A program made the position numbers and the translations under genes. Source: Amblyornis subalaris (taxonomy: Eukaryota > Chordata > Aves > Passeriformes > Ptilonorhynchidae). From it: a stretch of DNA of 64,000 nt. The stretch covers positions 1,135,842 through 1,199,841 of the forward strand of contig JACAXG010000110.1 in the NCBI GenBank assembly GCA_018881555.1, in the 5' to 3' direction. How positions within the stretch are numbered: the stretch's first letter is position 1; every line of letters starts with the position of its first letter. The notes beneath the pieces were generated by a model. It searched no databases. It saw only the letters and a list, made by a program, of their open reading frames with translations, and was not told where the DNA came from. Positions 45,901 to 57,050 of this stretch are shown piece after piece.

Positions 45901-48900
45901 CTTAGACTATTAGAGCCTCTTTATAAAACAATATAGAAGCAACAGAAATTGGCAGTCATCCACTGAATGGTTTTGCTTGGAAAAGCTTGGCTATAATATG
46001 CTGAATATTAGCAAGATATGTGTTAGCAAAACTAGTAAATAAAGTTTAAGATTTGCTTCTGATATTTAATTTGAAGTTTACAGCATAACTTGACTCTTAT
46101 CTAATTAAAACCATTCCTTTTTCTTTTTCCTTCCACTCATTGTTGCAGCTACCACCCTGGCCAATGTGAATGGGTATATTGCCCTGGAGATGCCATCTCT
46201 TCTGTTGCAACATCCGAGAAGAGCACAGGAAAAATATTCATATATGATGGACGAGGAAATAACCAGCCACTTCATGTTTTTGATAAACTCCATATGTCCT
46301 CGCTTACTCAGATACGCTTGAACCCTGTCTACAAAGTAGTTGTGTCTTCTGACAAGTCTGGAATGATCGAGTACTGGACTGGTACTCCTCATGAATATAA
46401 ATTTCCCAAGAATGTGAGCTGGGAGTATAAAACAGATACTGATCTATATGAATTTGCTAAATGCAAGGCTTACCCATCCAGTATAAGTTTTTCACCTGAT
46501 GGCAAGAAAATGGCCACACTTGGGTCTGACAGAAAAGTCAGAATTTTTCGTTTTCTGACGGGGAAGCTCATGAGAGTCTTTGACGAATCTCTGAGTGTGA
46601 GTTTTGTCTTGTTTCTCTTTCTTTGAAATGTTTTCTCTACTTATTTGAATTTATTTACCAGCACATTCACCTAAGTTATCATCTGTTTCTAAAGGCAAGC
46701 TTCCTTCCTGTATTTTTCTTGCAAAAAAGGCCTTCCATATTCTCTTCCTTGTCTCTTTGATTGCTTTGCCCCAAAATGAATTCTTACTGATTTATGTTAC
46801 CTTCATAGTGAAACAAAGTTGTTGATTTTCATCTGTGTTTTCTCATCTAGATTACATTTTACTAGAAAGCAATTATGGAAAATGCCCATTTCAAATAACA
46901 TCACAATGAATTAAATTTGTCATCTTCTAAGGAATTTGTTGGACAGCTGCATGCTTTTGTGTGCTTAAGCCTAGTCCTACAACGTTCCCATTGTGTCATT
47001 AAAATAGAGTATAAATAAAAGAGTGCATTTATTTAAATTCTTCAGTTAAGTTTGAGTGAAATAAGCTCACTTGAATTCAGTGTTTTCTAATCATGTGAGT
47101 CAGTGTTTTACTGGATAAAAAGTTTAAAATATGTCAATATAATAATGACGGGGGTTTTTTCTGTAGATGTTTACTGAACTTCAGCAGATGCGACAGCAAC
47201 TGCCTGACATGGAATTTGGCCGACGTATGGCAGTTGAGCGTGAGTTGGAGAAAGTGGATGCAGTAAGATTAATTAATATAATTTTTGATGAAACTGGACA
47301 CTTCGTTCTCTATGGAACAATGTTGGGCATTAAGGTCATAAATGTAGAGACTAACAGGTAAGTTGCAGTGACACACATTGAGATTAATTTCTGTTTTAAA
47401 GTCTTTACTCAGTCAAATTTATAGCATGTTTAAAACTTGATATGACTGGAGTTGTCTAATCTTTTTGTTTTGTTGTTTGAGAGCCTTACATTAGACTGTA
47501 GTTATGATACTCCCATTCTTTGTAAAGAGTCATTGTAGATTAAAGCTTAGTAAAATGAGGAGAAAATGTGGCAAGCACATGTGTATTAAAAACATGTAAT
47601 CGATTCAGCTCTGGCTAACTGGATGGGATAATGTAAATGTGGATCATTTAGTTGGGATTTTGTTATGTAAGGAGGCTGACTGGTAAATTAAGGTAGCAAG
47701 TTTGAATAGAGAAACATTGTAAAAACAATTAGTAAATAATTATTTTGAGAGGATTTTGGAATTTTGGTCTGAGTCGTACAGTCAGAAATGAGACATTTTC
47801 TGACTGTGAGCAGCTGACAGTAGTTACACAGCTCTACATCTTGTACTTCAGGTGTATTCGTATCTTGGGGAAACAGGAAAACATCAGAATGATGCAACTG
47901 GCTTTGTTCCAAGGAGTAGCAAAGAAACATCGTGCTGCAATCACTATAGAGATGAAAGCATCTGAAAATCCTGTTCTCCAGAATATCCAGGCGGATCCAA
48001 CAGTAATCTGCACAGCTTTTAAAAAAAATAGGTTTTACATGGTGTGTGTGGTTTCTATGTAAATAGCTCCATTCTTGTATTGATGTTTCCTCTACTTTAT
48101 ATTTTGTTTTTCTCCTTGCACCTTTCTAATGCTTTCTGTCTTGAGTATTTACAAAAGCAACTTCTCTACAGAAGTCCCTTTATATTGCAAGTATGTTCTA
48201 GAATTTTGATCTTAAACTATCTGTATATTAGCTAGAAACAGATTTAATTTTTTATAAATCTTTATTCCCCCCAAGAAGATGGTATCCTTTTGTTCTAGTT
48301 TAAAAAAAATTTAAGTAAGAAGATTTTAAAAGAATAACCAGATCTCGTAAAGAAAAATAATTAACTGTATGCATAAAAAATGTAATACAAAAGAATTTCA
48401 GACCAGCATCAGCATTTGGTTGCACTAAGGACATTATAGACAATCAAGAAAGACAGGAGTCATCTTCCTGTTCGCAATTTGGTTTTTAGGTGAGATGCAA
48501 CCAAACAGACAAGCAATTTCAGAGCAGTTAATAGTTGATTTGAGAGGTGATACCCATAGAGGTTACAGATTGGTCTGTCTGTTATGCCTTAAATCTGCTG
48601 GGTTTCTATAGTTTTGTTTTAATGCAGTATTGGAATAACAGGATTTATTTTAACTCTGTAGCACAACTAAAACTTTTGGCATGAAACCTATCTGTTTTGT
48701 CTGAGTATAGCAGAACAACCTGGTATTCTCCACCTTTTTTTAGAGAAAATGTACTGCACTATTGTGGACTCCAGTTGTAAAGGGAGGAAACTTTAAAGCT
48801 AATATTATAAGAAGTTACTTGGATTTGCATGTAGTTGTACTGGAATTTTTGACTGTGGAAATGCTGGTAACATGACACAGAAGTGCAAGGATAGACCGAT

Positions 48901-51900
48901 TGTGAATTGTCTTCCTACATTTCAAATTGAATTGGGTGTTCAGCAGGTTGAATAGTGACATTGATGTCTTGGGTGCAGAGCAGTGTGTAACTTAAGAGGA
49001 AAAAGAAAAAAGCAGTTAACCTCCTGTTCTTCTGTGCTTCAGTTTACTAAACGTGAACCAGAAGATACGAAGAGTGCAGATTCTGACAGAGATGTATTTA
49101 ATGAGAAACCTTCTAAAGAAGAGGTCATGGCAGCCACTCAGGCAGAAGGTCCCAAAAGAGTTTCAGACAGTGCCATTATCCACACAAGCATGGGAGATAT
49201 TCATATCAAGCTTTTTCCTGTTGAGTACGTATTTGGCAGTTTTTCTGTTGTTTTGGGTTTGTTCCTTTTTGCTGTCTTTTGTGGTTGCAGTGTCCAAGAC
49301 TTACACCTCAGGCTAGGAATAATCCTTTTCTTTCCCTCTTTTTACTCTCTTTGTTTCCTGACAGTTTCTTAATACATCAGGGTAGGAATGTGGCTCTTGA
49401 CAAACATAAATAAAACAGAGTAAAAATAGGTCTAAATAACAGTCTGGGGCACAGAAGTTTTTGAGATTATATTTGGTTTTATTTAGGTACTGGTTCAGGG
49501 AGCTGTTCCTTTCTTAACTTTTGTTCTTGGACAGGTCATGATACTCCTCTGTGTATTGTAGGGCAATGCTGTTTGCATCTTGAAGAAGAATGATGATGTT
49601 GGCAGCAGTAGTAAATTTGGCAGTAGGTCTGTGCAAGCCAGAAGAATGGTAGTTGCATCTTCCAAATGTGGCCAGTGTACTACATTTTGTTATTACATCT
49701 CCTTTAAAAGCAATGTAACACTCCAGCATATAACACTAGTGTATAGTATATCCAGAGCCAGGCATAGAATTGAGAAGTTTTACGTATGGCAATTGCTAAA
49801 ATCAGTACGTCATCCTCTCTGCTTTGTGATGCAAAAATTGCAAATATTCTGTAATACCAGTAAATTTGTATAATATATTGCTATGCATAGAAACTTAAAT
49901 CATGCAGATGTAGACCATGCTTCTGCAAAAACAAATTCGTGCTTGTCATAAGCACAGGTAAGGCAACACAGCCTCAATTCTACCCTAGAGGGCTACCAGA
50001 CTTTTACTGCAGTCTTTCCCAGTGTCTCCCTGCGTCAGGCCCTAGTTTCTGGAATTCATCATTGTAGCATATAGGTTGCAGTAATGGTACAGCTCTTGCC
50101 AGTTGGTGATAGGCCAAGCTACATTATTTCTGTCCTTTTTTTTTTTTTAAATTCTCATGCTAGCGTGTCATATTTTCAAGCACAGTATTGCAAGGTGCTT
50201 CACTGCAATGTTTTGTATGCAATTTTAAATTAAATACAGTATTACCAGGGTTGGTTATTCTTAAGTTTGTCTTTTCTTGTTCTGGTATTTTTTCCCAGCT
50301 GAGCTTTGAATTTAAAATCTCTTTAATGTGATTAAAACTTTAAAGAAGAGCATATAGAGTATGGCTCCATATGCCCTTGAATTCTTTGGTCATTTTGTTG
50401 TAAAATAAAGTTGTGAATGATGATGTACTGCTTAGCAAGAACTGGAACTATAATCTTGTCTCTTCTATTAGTTATGCCAGTGGTGCTCTTTTTCACAAAA
50501 TAGCTTAGAGTGTCACTAAAACCCAAGCTAATGTTCCTTGTCACACTCTACAGCTTTTTCTCCTTATTTTCTCCTTATTGGGAAAATGCATGACTGTGTA
50601 AACCTGTCAGTGTAGGCTCCTCTGGCTACTAATCCTTTTCAAGATAATAGCAGAAGAGCTATTGCAAAGAGTTTTCACGCTGGTAGTAACTCTCAGAAGT
50701 AAAAAATCAATTCACAAAGGTGACGTGGTTGGCCCTTTTTATTCCATCAACAATAAGATTCTGTCTTTTCAACAAACAGTGTTGATGAATAGTTTCAGAG
50801 AAAGATAACTGACTCTGCTGACTGCAAGTTCTATAATATTAAAACTTTTTTTCTTTTTACATTTTTACTTCTTGCATGCAACACTGAGCACCTTTGCATG
50901 CATATCTTAAAGAAGTGTAGAGGTAAAAGTGAACAGCTTTCTGCTTATGGAGCAAACATAGTTTATTTATGAAAAGAGTAGTGCAGGTAGAAAGCTGGGA
51001 ACCTGTAGTCCCTGGTGCTTTGAACTAGGCCGTGAGGAGATAGATTTGGATTCTGAGTCTCATGGTTTAACCCCAGCCAGTAATTAAGCCCCATAGAATC
51101 ACTTGCTTACATCCCCCTTGGTAGGGTGGGAGAGTATTGGAAGAGTGAGAACACTTGTGGGTTGAGGTACAGATGGTTTAATAGGGAAAGCAAAAGCCAT
51201 GCACACAAACAAAGCAAAACAAGGAACATGCCCGTGGACAGGCAGGTGTTCCACCATCTCCAAGAAAACAGGGCTCCATCATGTGTGATGGTTACCTGGA
51301 AAGGCAAATGACCATCACTCTGCACGTCCCCTGCTTTTTTCCTCAGCTTTTATGTACTGAACATGATGCCATAGGTGGAATGGAGCATCCATGGGGTTCA
51401 ACTCTCTCAGATGTGTCCCCTCTCAACTCGTTCTGCAACCCCAGCCTCCTCACTGGTGGGGTGGGCTGAGGAGCAGAAAAAGCCTCGATGGTGTGTAAGC
51501 CCTGCTCAGCAACAGCTAAAACATCCCTGTGTTACCAACACTGTTGCTGTCTTTCTGTGTAATCATGCAACTTTGTACTTCTCAAGCTTTTTGCTTTCAG
51601 CTCTGGTTTGGAGGAGGTGGAGGTTTGTTCTTTCCTTATTTGGTGAAATCCCTTCCTACAGAGTGCTGAAACACTGTACAGCACAACAGAATCTTAGTCT
51701 CATCTGAAATCCTTATGGCCTTGTCATAGTCTCTGTTTTTTGTTACATGATTTTAGGTGCCCCAAAACAGTGGAAAACTTCTGTGTGCACAGCAGGAATG
51801 GTTACTACAATGGACACATAATTCACCGTATCATCAAGGTAACTTTTAACAACTTAATTTTTTGTTGGTTTAGATAATGGACTCTGGTGGTCAGTCCTCT

Positions 51901-53755
51901 TTTAACACTTTCATTTCCCTTTCGCACACAGGATTATTGGTAGTGGCTTTAGAGTTCCCTATAAAGTCTGAACAACTCTGATGTTCCAAACAGCTTTATC
52001 ACCTACTAAAGTTGTTTAGTTGTTCTGCAACTGATAAGAGGGCAGAAAACTGAAAAATGAAAGATCAGTTCAGCTATCCTGCTTGAATTAAGACTGTTTC
52101 ATATCAGAAGGCCTTTGTTATTTTTGTTGCACTGGAATCAAGTAATACAGCCTAAGAGTTGTAAAAGGTACAGCTAGTCAGGTTTCTGTCCTTCACTAGC
52201 AGGAACAGTGAGTAACCTTGTTGTTTCACAAGTACTTGATTGTCACTTAGAAAAGCCTTAAATGCTTTGTCCCTTACCCACAGCATTTTAACACTTATAT
52301 TTTGTTGAAAGGTTTGAAGTAAGGTTGAAAAAATGTCATCTGGCATATAAGACTTTGGTTATTTATTCTATGCAATAATGTGATAACATATAATTCCTAT
52401 GCAGGGTTTCATGATTCAGACTGGTGACCCAACTGGTACAGGAATGGGAGGTGAAAGTATTTGGGGAGGAGAATTTGAAGATGAGTTTCATTCAACTTTA
52501 CGACATGACAGACCATACACACTCAGCATGGCTAATGCAGGACCAAATACCAATGGATCACAGTTTTTTATAACAGTAGTACCAACTGTAAGTAATATTA
52601 AAAGCTCTATTTAAGGCCTGAGAGGCTAACTAGATATCAAAAAATCGATTTTTTTCTCATAGAAGAAGGAGCACACTAGTACTTAATTTTGTGAATAAAT
52701 GATGCACCTGCTGTGTACCGTGTAGGGTTCACTGAAACTGTCCCTTAAGAAACAGAAAACTATTTCTATCCATTGTGATCAAGAGGCTTTTGCCTTTAAA
52801 CAGAGTAATGGTGATATAAAATTCTTGGGCATGTTTGCAATTATGTATTACTAGAGTATCTTATATTAATAATAGTCATTTAAATTTGCTGGTAACCTAG
52901 GTATTGCTTAGATTGTTTGTGGTTTGGATATGGTGCCAGGATGTCTCTTTAATATTACCTAATTGTAGCTATACAAAGAAGCCAGTGTTCAGGTTTGAAG
53001 ATTTCATTTGATTTGTGTACAAGTTCAGAGCCAACAGTAGAAATTTTGGTATGTGAATCTAAGAGGCAAAAACCAAATCCTTAAAGGTAACACTTACAAA
53101 AACTGCATTCTTATAGCACTTATTTCAAAGTCACGTGTGCTTTTTTTAATCCCCCCTATCTACCATAGTTTTGAGGGTTTTGAGGTTGTATCAGTGCCTA
53201 TATTCAAATTGGGCATACTGTATGAATATTGAATTAAGTAATATTCTGGACTGGCACTTTACAATTCCTATGTGAAAATACCATGAAATAGAGACTGAAA
53301 TGACATTTCTGTGAACTGAGAATACACTTTAAATTAAACTATACAATGCTACTGCACTGGTAGAATGTGACCTCTGTAGTACTTTAAGAAAACAATTGAA
53401 AAGGTAAGTTCAAATACATATGAATATGTGTTAGCTGCACTCTAGTATTGACTTGCATGCTAATACTTACATGGTGTTAGGTTCCATAGTCTGGACATAT
53501 GAAATACATACCCATGTACCCTTACTCTTTTTGGTTTGGTACCTAACCTACATGCTGCTTTCTATTTTAATACGCCTTTTTTTTTTTTCTTCTCCTGTGC
53601 TCTCAAAACAGCCATGGCTAGACAACAAGCACAGCGTGTTTGGACGGGTGACTAAAGGAATGGAAGTTGTCCAGAGAATCTCAAATGTAAAAGTCAATCC
53701 CAAAACAGACAAACCCTATGAGGATATCAGCATCATTAATATCACAGTGAAGTAA
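39821..53755 (+). CDS. PPWD1: Peptidylprolyl isomerase domain and WD repeat-containing protein 1
   Basis: PPWD1 is a nuclear cyclophilin-type prolyl isomerase found with the spliceosome. Eleven coding exons (39821-39968, 41334-41436, 42038-42138, 43384-43504, 46149-46596, 47167-47357, 47852-48041, 49043-49224, 51757-51838, 52405-52587, 53612-53755) total 1893 nt, 630 residues plus TAA; human has 646, the difference being in the N-terminal tail. Order of parts: acidic/basic tail with RWVGPLP (1-50), WD40 repeats from about 85 ([42 protein letters not shown]), linker, then the cyclophilin domain at about 478-630. Catalytic Arg519 (HRIIKGFMIQ) and Trp585 (PWLDNKH), equivalent to CypA Arg55 and Trp121, and NGSQFFIT are kept, so it should be active. 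The ATG has a CACCATGG context; the frame stays open upstream to about 39572, so a longer N-terminus cannot be excluded from the ORF alone. Confidence 0.97.
40155..40572 (+). mobile_element. CR1 LINE 3' fragment in PPWD1 intron 1
   Basis: Reads the CR1 3' UTR from CTGTTCAGCCTGGAGAACAG through CTTACTGTGAGG and GGTTGCCCAGGGA to the terminal ATTCTATGATTCTATGATT. Well preserved, 5' truncated, inserted 45 bp beyond the CpG-rich zone in the same sense as PPWD1. Confidence 0.95.
41334..41436 (+). CDS. PPWD1: PPWD1 exon 2
   Basis: CTGTAG / GTAAGT. Encodes [20 protein letters not shown] then [14 protein letters not shown], nearly identical to human. Confidence 0.97.
42038..42138 (+). CDS. PPWD1: PPWD1 exon 3
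   Basis: TTGTAG / GTGAGA. Contains the first clear WD40 unit, [18 protein letters not shown], and [13 protein letters not shown]. Confidence 0.97.
43384..43504 (+). CDS. PPWD1: PPWD1 exon 4
   Basis: TTCACAG / GTAAGT. Encodes the second WD40 unit ending [20 protein letters not shown]. Confidence 0.97.
45652..45815 (-). mobile_element. CR1 LINE 3' fragment in PPWD1 intron 4
   Basis: Starts with GTCATAGAATTAACTAACTA (reverse-complement CR1 3' end, diverged), then GAAAAGACTTTTCAGATCAT and CTCCAGGGATGGTGACTC. About 160 bp, antisense to PPWD1. Confidence 0.85.
46149..46596 (+). CDS. PPWD1: PPWD1 exon 5
   Basis: TTGCAG / GTGAGT. The largest exon, residues 158-307, carries several WD40 units ([42 protein letters not shown]). 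Confidence 0.97.
47167..47357 (+). CDS. PPWD1: PPWD1 exon 6
   Basis: CTGTAG / GTAAGT. Encodes [20 protein letters not shown] through [14 protein letters not shown]; two bases of an Arg codon are left over. Confidence 0.97.
47852..48041 (+). CDS. PPWD1: PPWD1 exon 7
   Basis: ACTTCAG / GTGTGT. Encodes [20 protein letters not shown] and ends KKNRFYM, where the human protein continues FTKREPED as does exon 8 here. Confidence 0.96.
49043..49224 (+). CDS. PPWD1: PPWD1 exon 8
   Basis: GCTTCAG / GTACGT. Encodes the linker [20 protein letters not shown] and the first strand of the cyclophilin fold, [19 protein letters not shown]. Confidence 0.97.
51058..51545 (-). mobile_element. LTR fragment, avian endogenous retroelement
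   Basis: Begins CATGGTTTAACCCCAGCCAG, which I recognise as the terminus of a common bird LTR family (reverse complement of its 3' end), and includes GTGGGTTGAGGTACAGATGG, TTTAATAG and GCAACAGCTAAAACATC blocks also typical of it. The other end is missing. It sits in PPWD1 intron 8, about 210 bp before exon 9, antisense to the gene. Family assignment is from memory and not a database match. Confidence 0.7.
51757..51838 (+). CDS. PPWD1: PPWD1 exon 9
   Basis: TTTTAG / GTAACT. Encodes [19 protein letters not shown] then HRIIK with catalytic Arg519. Human has HTFHRII where this copy reads HIIHRII. Confidence 0.96.
52405..52587 (+). CDS. PPWD1: PPWD1 exon 10
   Basis: ATGCAG / GTAAGT. Encodes [20 protein letters not shown] to [14 protein letters not shown], the core of the cyclophilin active site. 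Phase 0 at both ends. Confidence 0.97.
53612..53755 (+). CDS. PPWD1: PPWD1 exon 11 (last coding)
   Basis: AAACAG, then [20 protein letters not shown] and the end IINITVK followed by TAA at 53753-53755. Confidence 0.97.
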   Translation, partial: PWLDNKHSVFGRVTKGMEVVQRISNVKVNPKTDKPYEDISIINITVK

Positions 53756-53975
53756 GGCAGGCATTGACGGTTCCAGCTTAAACAGAAAAAATCTGAGCAT
53801 ATGGGACCCAAAAAGGGACCTAGGAAGAACAAACATTTTTGATAATTCCTAGATACAGTAAGTACCAGGACAGAGCAATCACTAGTTCTACTATTTTTAA
53901 TGTACCTAAAGTGCCCTAATTCTATATTTCTGGTAACTTTGTATTTTAAAATAAAATCATCTGCATGTTTCTTAC
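53756..53975 (+). terminator. PPWD1: PPWD1 3' UTR and poly(A) signal
   Basis: AATAAA at 53950-53955, about 195 nt after the stop, is followed by a GT-rich stretch. This is the likely polyadenylation site of the PPWD1 transcript. Confidence 0.7.
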
Positions 53976-54522
53976 AAAGTCTACTGTCTTTGTTGCATCT
54001 CTTCTATGCAAAATTAAAGATAAAAACCCCCACCATGTCCCATGATAGTGTTTGTAACTTTTTCACCTTTATTTGCATCTTTCATATTTAATTAATTGTT
54101 TTCGTGGAAGTAAAATCTTTGACAAAGGAAAAGGTCAGAAATACTAAGTTGAGTAAACTCTTCAATCCTACGTGCATATATCAAAAATTAGTTATGATAC
54201 TGTTTGCTAGTAAAAGCAAACAATGTGATCTACCTCTGTTTTTTAAAAACAGTTGTGTCCATGTCTTCTCTGTCCAAGAGGAATGATCAATTCTTAAAAT
54301 GCCAGTGTAAATGCCTGTGCAATTTGTTTGGTATTTCCAATGAATTTTTTCTTCCAGTGTTTGCTTTCTCATTATTTTAGCCTAAGGAGTCTCTTTTTCT
54401 GGTTTCATTTTTAGCCAAACTCTTACAAACATTACTGCTTCCAATGAAATACTTAGTTTAAAATAAATTATGGTGATCACCTCTACTAAGCTTTATGTCA
54501 GCTGTCTCTGATGGAGTTATAG

Positions 54523-56530
54523 AACAGAATCATAGAATCTCTAAGATTGAAAGAACCTTTTAAGATCAGTACGTCCAACCATTAATCCAGCACCAACCAC
54601 CTTCTTCACCATTATTTTACCAGGTGCCATGTCCGTATGGTTTCTGAACACTGCCAGGGATGGTGACTCCACCACTTCCCTGGGCACTGTTGCAATACCC
54701 CATTTCAGTGAAGAAGTTTTTCCTAATGTCCAATGGTAATTTGAGGCCATTTCCTCTTGTCCTGTTACTAGTTACCTGGGAGAAGAGACCAACACCCACC
54801 TGCCTACAGCCTCCTTTCAGGCAGTTGTAGAGAGCAATAAGGTCTCCCCTGAGCCTCCTCCTCTCAGCTCACAGGACTTGTGCTCCAGACTCTTCTCCAG
54901 ATCTACTGCCCTTCTCTGGACTTGCTCCCGCACCTCGATGTCTTTCTTGAATTGAGGGGCCCAGAACTGGACACAGCACTCAAGGTGTGGCTTCACCAGT
55001 GCCCAGTACAGGGGCACAATCCCTGCCCTTGTCCTGCTGGCCACACTATTGCTGATCCAGGCCAGGATGCCATTGGCCTTCTTAGCCACCTGGGCACACA
55101 CTGGCTCATGTTCAACTGCTGTCACCAGCACCCCCAGGTCCTTTGCTGCTGGGCAGCATTCCAGCCACTCTGCCCCAGCCTGTGGAGCTGCCTGGGGCTG
55201 TTGTGACCCAAGGGCAGGATCTGGTACTGGGCTGTGTTGAACCTCACACCATTGGCCTCAGCCCATGATCCAGCCTATCCAGATCCCTCTGCAGAGCCTT
55301 CCTGCCCTTCAGCAAATCGACACTCCCACCCTGCTTGGTGTCATCCACAAGCTTATTTGAGGGTGCACTCCATCATCAACAAAGGTATTGGCCCCAATAC
55401 CGAGCCCTGGGGAAGAGCACTGGTAACCAGCTGCCAACTGGTTGTAATTCCATTCACCACCACTCTGGGCCTGGCCATCCAGACAGTTTTTGACTCATGA
55501 ACAGTGTACCCAGCCATGCCAATTGCAGCCAGTTTCTCCAGGTGAATGCTGTGGGAGACAGTGTCAAAAGCTTTAGTAAAGCCCAGGCACACATCCACAG
55601 GCTTTCCTCAGCCAGTGAGTGTATCACCCTGTCAGAGGAGATCACATTGGTCAAGCAGGACCTGTGTTTCACAAACCCATGCTGGCTCATCCCCAAGCCC
55701 CTAGTTGTTTTGCACATGACGGCACTCCAGATGAGCTGCTCCATAACCTTCCCTGGCATCAAGGCGAGGCAGACAGACCTGTAGTTCCCTACATCTTCTG
55801 ACTCTTGTAGGTTGGCGTTAAAATTGCTGACTTGCAGTCACCTCCCCCATTAGCCAGGAGTGCTGGTAAATGAATAAAAGTGCCTTGGTTACGCTCTTCA
55901 ACCAGTTTCATCAGTACCCTTGGGTGGATCCCCTCGGGTCTCACCGATATGCAGCTGTTTGCTGTAGCAGGTACTAACCATTTCTTCCTGAAGTATGAGG
56001 GCTTCATTTTGCTCCCCATCCCTGTCTTCCAGCTCAGGGGACTGGATACTCTGAGGACAACTGGTCTTACTGTTAAAAACCAAGACAAAGAAGGCACTAA
56101 GTACCTCAGACTTATCCTTTGTCACTGCTGCTCCCTGCACTCAATAAAGGATAGAGATTCTCACTGGCCCTCCGTTTTGTTGCTGATATATCTGCAAAAG
56201 TATTTTTTGTCTTTTTGAGCATTTCAGTCACACTAATTTCTAGTTGGGCTTTGGCCTTTCTGATTTTCTCCCTGCGTAACCTCACAGCATGCGTGTAGTC
56301 CTGCTGAGTTGGCTGCCCCTTCTTCCAACCAAATTGGCTGCCCCAATTCCAACCAAAGCTCTCTGCTGAGCCAGGCTGACCTCCTTGTCCACTGACTCAT
56401 CTTTCAGCACAGGGGACACCCTGCCTCCTGCAGCTCCAGGATTTCCTTCTACCTTCCTGGACTCCTTTGTGTTTGGAAGGCAGTCCTTAAAGGACTCGAT
56501 CTCAACTAGTTTCCTCAACAGGCCCTAGTC
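54523..56530 (-). mobile_element. CR1 LINE, about 2 kb, with degraded RT
   Basis: Starts with AGAATCATAGAATCTCTAAG (reverse-complement 3' end) and CCAGGGATGGTGACTCCACC. Further in, minus-strand frames read ORF2 pieces: KKANGILAWISNSVASRTRA, TKAFDTVSH, QGSVLGP and SQHGFVKHRSCLTN, all CR1 reverse transcriptase or its tail. Stops and frameshifts make it inactive. The region from about 56130 onward is assigned to the same element with less certainty. Confidence 0.88.
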
Positions 56531-57050
56531 TGCCCTTCAAAAGTCCAAGGTGCAAGAGCTGCTGACCCCTGTCCTTACTTCTCCAAGAAGCAAAAACCTC
56601 ATTTTGTTAGCACTTTGCCCAAGACAGCCTCCAACCATCACATCAGTGACCCATCTTTCTCTGTATACAAACAGCAGGTTCTCACTGAAAACCTCAGAAA
56701 ACTCTTCAAGCTGTTGTGAATCTGGCTGGATAGGGTCCTGTTACTATGATGGATATTTAATCTACTCTATAAAGACTAAGAGTGACGATGGCTATTTATG
56801 TTCACATAACACCACTGCACTCATAAAAGATGTGGGAGTTTACAGTTCTAGTAACTTCATTTATGAATTGAGATGTGATGCATGATAATCAAATTCATTC
56901 CCTCAAAAGTTGCTGCTGCCACAAGGAAGTTTATCTTTAGTGAGATGAAGGATCTTTGTGGATCAATCAGAAAAAATCTACAGTAAGTTAAATGTAGCAC
57001 ACCTCTATTCTGAGAAGACCTTAAAAAAAAAACCAAAACAAAAAGGCAAG

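Larger units (their letters stand above)
39969..53611. other. PPWD1 introns
   Basis: Ten introns, mostly AT-rich and without recognisable genes. They hold a CR1 in intron 1, a CR1 piece in intron 4 and an LTR fragment in intron 8. I saw no clear snoRNA or other intronic RNA gene. Confidence 0.7.

Noticed and set aside
48042..48062. Read-through of PPWD1 exon 7 ending VCVVSM as an alternative C-terminus
   Set aside because: The GTGTGT donor and exact continuation of the human protein in exon 8 make this simple intron sequence.
49590..49700. Possible box C/D snoRNA (TGATGATG start) in PPWD1 intron 8
   Set aside because: No convincing paired D box or terminal stem could be seen.
55353..56140. 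Minus-strand frames with reverse-transcriptase-like sequence as an active gene
   Set aside because: They are frameshifted pieces of one degraded CR1 ORF2, not an intact gene.
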